This document shows positions 56,305-64,000 of a stretch of DNA of 64,000 nt, in pieces. Source of the DNA: Dioscorea cayenensis subsp. rotundata. Its lineage: Eukaryota; Streptophyta; Magnoliopsida; Dioscoreales; Dioscoreaceae. The translations under genes were made by a program, and so were the position numbers. How positions within the stretch are numbered: position 1 is the stretch's first letter; the number at the start of each line of letters is the position of its first letter. The notes under the pieces were generated by a model. The model saw only the letters and a list, made by a program, of their open reading frames with translations. It ran no database searches and was not told where the DNA came from. Location of the stretch: positions 1,240,001-1,304,000 of the forward strand of contig NC_052481.1 of NCBI RefSeq assembly GCF_009730915.1, written 5' to 3'.

Positions 56305-57650
56305 CCCAAGCCTAGAAGAGTTTGATAATTGGACTAATTTCAATAACTATTCTCCAAATAATAAACAAACTATTGGTATACTTTATCCCCAAATAAAAAT
56401 ATATTTTTTATAGTTATAATTGGTTTGAAATATCTAATAAAAATTTTAATGCAAACAAATAAATATAATAAAATATTTCCCACAATTAATATCACATTTA
56501 ATACAAACAAAACTAACACATAAATGCAATATAAAAAATCTAAATAAAAAAAAAGTTAAAAAATCTTCTTTGAAAACCTCTCCAATCAGATTATACAATT
56601 ATTTTAAATATATCTATAGTAGGCCTTTTTACAATTACAGTAATTTTGGGTATGCATTTTTATTTGTAACATATATTTAAATAGAATTTTCTACATAATG
56701 TTAATCCTAAATTTCCCTACTAACAATTTAATAAAATGATGCAAATAAACAATAACTAAACAATTAAAAACTTGATAGTATTAACAATATTGCATTAGAC
56801 TTCAAAATATAAACAAAGCACTAATATTATACATAGAATACATTGGAGAAAATTTAAAAAAGTAACTACAAATGAAACAATACCTAGTAAAATAACAACT
56901 CAAAATTAAAAATAAAAAATGATATTTAGAAAAAATAAAAGGGTAAAATAAATGTAGTAAAGTAATAATATATTTCATAACTTTTTTCGCAATACATTGA
57001 AAGAATAAAAACTAGAATAATTATTATTTTGAGCATTAAATCACATAGTCAACAAACTAGCTCTAAATTGTATTGTTCTTTATTAAACTTTTGCAAATAC
57101 ACTATGTCACAAATAAATAAGCGAAATTAAAAATTTTTAATTATCAATACCATATTTAATATAAACAGAAAATTAATCAACAATTTCCTTTTTTCCACTT
57201 GAAATTATTTATTTTATAATTAACAAATGTAATAAATATTATATTATATATTACATATCATATAATTAAAAAAATAGCTCATAATTCTAAAAAAATATTT
57301 AAAAATATTTTTTAACCTAGCATCTACTCGAAGGACTCGATGATAGAACCATTTACCTGAGACCATAGCCCAAAAAGGTTTAATATTTGGACTGATTTCA
57401 ATAACTATTCTCCAGGTAATAAACAAACTGTTGATATATTTATCCACAAAATAAAAATATATATTTTATAATTATAATTGGTTTGAAATATCTAATGAAA
57501 CATTTAATGCAAAATAGATAAATGTAATTAAATATTTCCACAATTAATATCACATTTAATATAAACAAAACAAACACAAATGTAATATTAAAAATCTTCT
57601 TTGAAAACCTCTCAATCAAATTACAATTACTTTAAATATATGTATAGATA
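56305..57650. repeat. Direct repeat, two ~300-bp copies about 1.05 kb apart
   Basis: About 56305-56620 and 57365-57650 share TTTCAATAACTATTCTCCA, AATAAACAAACT(A/G)TTG, TAATTGGTTTGAAATATCTA, ACAATTAATATCACATTTAA and AATCTTCTTTGAAAACCTCT, with indels. AT-rich and non-coding; the surroundings (55936-58340) hold nothing else recognised apart from a (TA)n run at about 58199-58225. Confidence 0.75.
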
Positions 57651-58346
57651 ATAATAATTTATTTATATTTTTATATAATGAAAAACCATATGAAAATGTT
57701 CAGAGATAAAAACTTCCACCAACTTGCTAATATTTCAATGTCCTTTTCAACAAATTGATCATGTTTTATCGATCAGGATGTAAATCTGATATTCAAAATG
57801 TTATCTTGAATCTATTTAAAGTTGTTTTTTACTCTCAATTTTATTTTCAAAATTTACCCATATAATACACTATTTTCAAAAAAAGAAACTACTATTTTGC
57901 ATTTTTCTTTAAAAAACCCATCCAAAATAATATTCTCATTTTATTTATTTATTTATTTTTAACAAACACAGAGTTCGGATTTCAAGTCTGAACTCATATT
58001 AGGTATATGTTATCATCATGGAATAAACAGGAGGATTTGAATTTGGAACATTGAAAACTCCTACAATCACTTTACGCAAGTGGTGTCGTGGCGCTGAGTA
58101 TGAGATCAATGACACTCAATTTATTTTTACACTTATATTTTGTTATATAATTTAATAAATGAAAATAATTTATGCCAGCTTGCCAAGACAAGAGTGGCAT
58201 ATATATATATATATATATATATATCATTATCAACTTTGATAGACCATACATACAAATGCATGTTCAAAAAAAGTGCAAAAATATTGATTAAAAAAAAATA
58301 AAGCATTTCATAAGCGATAGATCACACAACACGCATGTAATTTAGG

Positions 58347-58868
58347 CATAGTTATCAAACCCAACCAGGGGATTGACCAGGCAGGACTCTAGGTCTAAGA
58401 TCAATTAGTTCAATTGTCTGGTCAATGCTGGGTTAATAGAAATATTTTAAAGTATTATTTTTAAAAATTATAAATTATATGTAATTATATAATGATATAT
58501 AATGAGAATATTCATGAATTATTAGTTATCAAATACATAATTTGATAGAAAGAATAAAAAAATAATTGTTAATCCCTTATTTGGAAGTAGTAGAAAAGAA
58601 GAAACAAACGCAAACGTGATAAAATTACATATATATCTTTCGACTTATTTTAAAAAATTAAAAAATCAAATGTTGAAAAGGTCATTTAAAAAATCATTGA
58701 CCCGCCTGGGTTATAAAAACCTCACCAAGTCATTGAGTTTGATCAGGTCAAAACAAGTCAAACCGGGCCAAAACAAGTTGATTACATAAACTGTCTAATT
58801 AGATACCCAAACCGGTTTAAGCACCGGGTCATCGGTCAACTGGTCTGGTTCGGGTTTAAATAACTATG
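58347..58868. mobile_element. Older hAT-type non-autonomous element
   Basis: Terminal inverted repeats CATAGTTATCAAACCC and, inverted from the right, CATAGTTATTTAAACCC enclose 522 bp. Flanking octamers are AATTTAGG and AATTTAAT (6 of 8). GC-rich subterminal parts contain GACC/GGTC-rich words (ACCGGGTCATCGGTCAACTG) around an AT-rich centre. No transposase. Confidence 0.7.
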
Positions 58869-59096
58869 AATTTAATTAGGTATGTTATATCACATATAAA
58901 TTAGATTCTAATATTCTATCACAACTCAAATTAATCAATAATATTAAAATACAAATTTGATAAATAAAGCTGAAGTACATATATTAAATTTATAAAAACT
59001 TTTATAAAAAGTTTATATATAATAAAATAGGAATTATTTGTAAATTTGTTGGAATTAGAAAAAAATAAATAAGAGTTACATGAAAAAGTATACACT

Positions 59097-59757
59097 GTCT
59101 AAAGCCCGAGAATGTGAAGTCATTCTTCAATAGCCGTTAGATTACTTATATCTTCTAGATGGCTTTCCAGATGGTGACGCGTGTCTTAAGGATATGAAAT
59201 CAATGGATACGCGTGTTCACGCGGAAGTGGGACTCGAAGTAATAAAGGGTATTTTAGTAATTCGCCGAGCGATGGAGTTTTTGGATTTCTTGGGCCTAGT
59301 CTGATGGGAAACGGGCCAACGGACACAAGTCACGAGTTTGCTGCGCAAACTCGTGAGTCATGCATGATTTCGGCCAAATTCCATCGTTTAGGCCTCGAAA
59401 ACCCCGATTTTTGCTATTTTTTTAAGTAATAATTGATTTCGCTATTCCTTTTGGCTAGAAATCTCTGATTCAGTAAGTCGCTTATGGCGTAACGCTTATT
59501 TTTGTTAACTCTTTTATTTCTTTGCGGGTATTTGAAAATTTACCATTTTTGGTATATTTTCGAATTATCTCCGTTTTAGGATTATTTTCATATCTTTGAT
59601 TTTTTTCCTATTTAATGTAAGGCTATGGGCGAGAGTATGATGAGTTTTGTAATAGTTATTCTCTTGAGTAATAAAGTTTACTATTTTTTTTCCAATTCCT
59701 AGCTATCGTTGATCAACAGGTTTTGAAGACTTGTACTGGGTATTCGTGTGCGAATCA
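59097..59757 (+). mobile_element. LTR-like stretch of unknown family
   Basis: A GC-richer island in AT-rich DNA, with a TATTTAATGTAAGGC TATA-like block at about 59610, AATAAAG at 59670 and a CAACA-type right edge near 59750, as in plant LTRs. It also contains the inverted repeat CACGAGTTTGC-TGC-GCAAACTCGTG at 59331-59355. Ends and target duplication are not established. Confidence 0.35.
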
Positions 59758-60614
59758 ACAGTTCGAGTATACCTCTGCATCACACTTGGTAATGCCAAAA
59801 TTTATAGCCGCAAAATAAATAGTTCAAAATATACTCTATTGTCACTTTAAAATAAATGGTTCAAATTGTACGCAGTGTTATTAAACTTCTACATCAATAT
59901 GAGACAAATATATGAAACTCGAGTTGCATAAATAATTCTTTTCATGCATGTAAACATTTCCTCTTTCATTATTAGTATAGCGTCTAAGACAATTGTATGC
60001 TTCTTAATTAGGGTGTATTCTACGATTGCTATTCTACTAGATATTTCCTTTCCATTCTATTAAAAATTGACTTTACAATATAAATGCTTATGAGATTCTA
60101 TACTCTAAAATCAAAATTATTGTAATGGTGTAGATATAGGTTGTTTTTGTTTTTTGTTTTTTTTTATTTTTTTTATTTAGAAAACTTACCTGGCCTCAAT
60201 CCCTTAGTTTAAGCGATGATCCTCTTAAATATTAATTTAGAACATTTCCAACAATAAGTTTATTATATAATTAACTTTATAAAAACACCTGAATTTTAAT
60301 AAAAATGTGTTGGGTGCAATTTCACTATCAGAATGTTTTGAGAAATTGCATAAATAAAAAATAAATATTATCATTTTAATTATAATTAGCATAATAATAT
60401 GATATAAATTTAAATGAGTGATTGAGTAGTTGTTTATGTTACTGTTTTTTCTTTCTTTTCTCATGAAAATTCATTTGGCTCTTGTTACTTTTCCAATTTC
60501 CTCGTGATTTGGCAAATGATATTTTTAAAAGTCATATTAAAAAAAATTAAAAATAATAAAGAGAGTAACGAGATATATACACACATCATTCTTTCTCTCT
60601 TAATCTTTCTCTCA

Positions 60615-60648
<34 letters not shown>

Positions 60649-60781
60649 TAGAGAAAAGGGTTTCTGGGACGTGTGCGCTATTGATAAACACAGTAATATA
60701 TAATCAACAAACCGTTGGATCTCACGGTTCAGATCAACATCTATAGATAACTATGCTATGAACTTCTATAGAATATATGTG

Positions 60782-60832
<51 letters not shown>
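60782..60832. repeat. Compound (CT)n(TA)n microsatellite
   Basis: About nine CT units run straight into about fifteen TA units; another (TA)n lies at 60618-60642. Confidence 0.95.
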
Positions 60833-60833
<1 letters not shown>

Positions 60834-60873
60834 CTATATATCTATCTGATGTGAGTTCGTGCTTTTATACTAC

Positions 60874-61010
60874 GTTTAGGTTTAGAGTTTAGGGTTTTAT
60901 AATTTACGGTTTAGGGTTTAGGGCTTTATAGGTTCTAGAGTTTAGGGTTTAATCTTGAAAGTTTTATTGTATTTTACAAAATTTATGGTTTATAGTTTAG
61001 AGTTTAGTTT
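60874..61010 (+). repeat. Degenerate interstitial telomere-type repeats
   Basis: A string of TTTAGGG, TTTAGAG, TTTAGGT, TTTACGG and TTTATGG heptamer-like units with spacers. It is too degenerate and short for a chromosome end. Confidence 0.6.
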
Positions 61011-62734
61011 TTACATGGCATGAACCCCATATTAATCTGAATGAATTAATCTTTTCATAAAGGTAAACCTTCGACAACTAAGTAAGATGCCATGTGGATG
61101 CTGATTTGGAATTTCGGCCAACAAAAAAACATACTCACCTTTCACATTGACCTAAACTACCATATAAGCAACAAAACTTATAATAAAATATTTCATAAAT
61201 TTAAGACCATAAATTATTCCAAACTTGTTAACATTGGAAGGAGAAAAATAAATAAAATTTCTAATGTACAAAAATTGCATTAATATTTTTAAAATATAAA
61301 ATAAAAATAAATATTACAGTAAAATACTTGTGTGAATAATACCTTCATGCATTCCAAATTAAAGAAACATGGTTATATATTATTTTAAATTCATAACAGT
61401 TTATAAATTATATTTTTAATATTGAATAGGTCATAATATTTATTTTATAACTTTCTTCTCTAATAATAACTAGTGTTACACCCATGTGATGCGTGGGAGA
61501 CAATAATAATAAATAATAATAATATTTTTTTAAAATAAATAAATAAATATAATTAAATCAAATATTAAAGCACTAAATAAAAAATATTCCATTAGATTAT
61601 TATACTCTAACAGCTAAGAAATTTTTTTATATAGTAAATTTGATTATGAGAGTATAATGACGGATATGTAAAGAATTTTTTTTAAAAAAAAAAATATTGA
61701 TAAACAATACTATAGATTTTGATTTTCAAGCACAACATCCATGAGCAGATGAGCTTGTCTTCCCAGAAGATTTTTAATATTTAAGATTATCTTTGTTTAC
61801 CACTTCTTCTCTTACATGTACAACCAAATTGTATTGTAAAACATCAGCTTTAAAGGGATAAATAATTGCATGAATAATTAAGAACTTACAAAAGAATTCT
61901 TATTTGCCAAGTTCATCTAAAATCAATTAATGTCGGCAAATGATCTAAACATAAAATATTGTCTTGGAAAGGTATCATCTACAAATCTATAATGTTAGTC
62001 TTTGACATTTATAAAATTTGGTTTGAACTTGTGACTTGTCTACTTAAATGACATCTTATTATATCCAAAATATATTTTTTTTCTTCATAAATTGATGTTT
62101 TTAACTGTCGAACTAATTAAAGCTTTACTAATGCATAAATCCTTCCATACTGTTGTCATTATAAATGTCATGATTGGATAAATAATATTAGAATTTGATA
62201 AATAAAAAAAACTATGATAAAAAGATAAATTTACTTGTAAGTTAATCTGTTTTTAAATGCTAAAAAGATTTTAATATACCAATGGTTGCTTGGTTTATTG
62301 GTATCGCATTCCTTGTATAAAGTTCTAACTGTCTCTGATTTAAACCTTAAATAGGGTGCTTGTCTCCTAGCGTTAAAAAAATGTTAAAAAGCGATAAGAT
62401 AATATATTTATATTTTAAAAGTTATATAATAATATGATATAATTTAAGATTTTTAATATATTATATGATAAATATTATTTTGATACATGTTAAACAAATT
62501 TTTTTATTTTTTATTTTTTATTTTAAAAAATTACAACAAGTACGGCTAGGATTAACTATTTTTGAAGAGGTGGAAAATATGGTTACTCGCATAGAGAAAG
62601 TACTTTGTAATATTTGTATAGTACTCCGCACAGAGGATTCGGATAACTAACCACTAGACGATCTAGTGTTTGTCAACTTTGTTATTTTAATATCTATACC
62701 AATGTATTCATTATTATATATAAAATAAATGGAA
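61011..62734. other. AT-rich stretch without recognised genes
   Basis: Nothing coding. 61480-61520 contains GTGTTACACCCATGTGATGCGTGGG, wording often found at ends of old repeats. 62280-62370 has a TTTATTGGTATCGCATTCCT phrase that weakly recalls tRNA-like SINE text, but no B box was found. Confidence 0.45.
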
Positions 62735-63066
62735 TGTTATGGAACATTAATTAAAGCAGATGCCTATTAATGTATATCTCTTCATCCCCCAAACTCCCAA
62801 ACCTCTTCATCTACTAAACTCCTAAAACTTCTATGAATTTTCGTCTTCTCATGTCTCTTCATCTTCCCATATTTATGAGGAGGTTTAATAGATGTGATTT
62901 TTTATATTCCTCTTAGCCTATAAATAGAGGCTTTGTAATCTTGTATAACATACAGAGATACATGTGATAAAGTTGGGAGTGAATAAGAAGTTGGCTATTT
63001 CTCTTAGCTCCACTTGGGTATTGTCGTTGTTTGCTTTCCTTTGTTTACTTCCTTAGTTTTATAACA
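62735..63066 (+). mobile_element. Left LTR of a Copia retrotransposon
   Basis: 332 bp from TGTTATGGAACATT to ...TTTTATAACA. Immediately after come CGTTATCAGCACGAG, the primer-binding region typical of Ale/Retrofit-type Copia elements (complementary to a Met tRNA part). The LTR has a CTATAAATAG TATA block at about 62920. Copia gag follows at 63283. The right LTR lies beyond the window. Confidence 0.85.
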
Positions 63067-63282
63067 CGTTATCAGCACGAGAGCTCTACGTTTCAAGCTT
63101 CGAGGTAAATTGTTATGATCTTAGTTGTCATAGATCTCCTAATAACAAATAATAGACTATGCATGTATTTTTATATTCATATTTGCTTTCACAAGAATTC
63201 AATTTTCATGATACTTGATATTATTAGACTCGTCTTATATCTGTGATAATATCCATATGTCAAATCTTGTGAAACTTGAATT

Positions 63283-63840
63283 GTGGCTCTTGACATTGCG
63301 GGGAAAAAGTATTTATCATGGGTGTTAGATGTTGAAATTCATTTAGATGCAAATGGTCCTGAAGACACGATCAAAGAAAGGAATAAAGCATCCAACAAGG
63401 ATTATTCCAAAGCCATGATATTTCTTCACCACCACTTCCCTAAAGGATTGAAAATTGAATACCTTACGGTAATAAACCCATTTATTCTTCGGAATAATCT
63501 AAAAGAAAGATATATTAGAAAAAAAATTCTTCATTATTCACGTATCCAACGTGCTCCTACAGTAGTAATATCATGAAAAAGTGTTTCAAGAAATACTCTG
63601 AATTGATTTCTTCACTTCTCGTTATTGAACAAAATGGCGAGCTGCTAATAAAGAATCATATGTCTCGTACTACTAGTTCGACCCCATTCCTTGAAGTGAA
63701 TGTGATGACACAATAATTACAATTATGGGCAAACTAGTAATCATATGAATAATCCACGTTATCATTGTGGTGGCAAAGGTCATTGGTCACATACCTGTCG
63801 TACGACAAAACATCTTGTTGATCTTTAACAAGAATCACTC
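63283..63840 (+). pseudogene. Copia gag, interrupted
   Basis: The first frame (63283-63576) has ALDIAGKKYLSWVLDVEIHL, NKASNKDYSKAMIFL and LKIEYLTVINPFILRNNLKE, the N-terminal half of Ale-type Copia gag. After a deletion and frame change come fragments of SELISSLLVIEQNGELLIKN, and near 63757 a zinc knuckle of the type CHCGGKGHW-SH-TC, then TTKHLVDL and a TAA. The middle of gag is shortened and several stops follow, so this copy is not autonomous. The remaining bases to 64000 continue in broken form. Confidence 0.8.
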
Positions 63841-64000
63841 AAATCAAAGAAAAAAAGATCGATAAAAAATGCTTATATAGAGAAGATCTTAATCATATTG
63901 ATGATACTCATTTGGATATTTCTTACTTCCTGATCTATCTTGAAGAGAAGATTAATCATTTAATTGGTTATGGAAAATGAGTATCCATTTGGTTAACAAC

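Overview
The window is nuclear DNA of a flowering plant. Genes have short GT-AG introns, the plant telomere heptamer (TTTAGGG) recurs near 60.9 kb, and there are plant-only families (WAT1-type transporter, PLS and P class PPR proteins, a PRAF/RCC1-FYVE-BRX locus). The coding part of the PPR gene at 32.3-34.0 kb is much more GC-rich at its 5' end, which fits a monocot, but the sequence does not let me name the species. There is one 1000-base assembly gap (18463-19462).

Layout. 0.2-2.1 kb: a WAT1-related EamA transporter (minus). 6.5-7.9 kb: ribosomal protein uL6/RPL9 (minus), sharing a short divergent promoter with a mitochondrial stomatin-like protein (8.4-16.2 kb, plus). The large intron of the latter carries a hAT-type element and a 451-bp tandem duplication. 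16.7-17.4 kb: a small acidic protein with an N-myristoylation-type start. 20.6-24.4 kb: a mosaic of gene scraps from at least four unrelated genes (chloroplast ATP synthase gamma, an FSH-type serine hydrolase, a class II small heat-shock protein, a LYR-motif protein). 26.5-29.9 kb: a four-copy repeat array with one copy split by a solo LTR. 31.4-34.0 kb: an E-class PPR gene with a decayed PPR fragment beside it. 34.1-37.8 kb: a Mutator-like element, a tRNA-derived SINE, a Harbinger-type MITE and pieces of a P-class PPR gene. 40.4-42.3 kb: a decayed endogenous pararetrovirus fragment. 43.0-52.5 kb: a long decayed PRAF-like gene (RCC1 repeats, FYVE remnant, BRX end) loaded with LTRs. 55.3-58.9 kb: two hAT-type elements. 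62.7 kb to the end: the left end of a Copia retrotransposon that runs out of the window.

The likely working genes are housekeeping or organellar: cytosolic ribosome (RPL9), mitochondrial inner membrane (stomatin-like), organellar RNA processing (PPR) and membrane transport (WAT1-like). They are not an operon or pathway. The only direct coupling visible is the divergent RPL9/stomatin-like promoter.

A point that matters for any reader: three otherwise intact conserved genes (WAT1-like, stomatin-like, E-class PPR) each need exactly one surplus base removed from a homopolymer run to read through. This is more likely assembly error than three independent pseudogenes. CDS entries below give exon coordinates in the evidence. 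Splice sites were read by eye.
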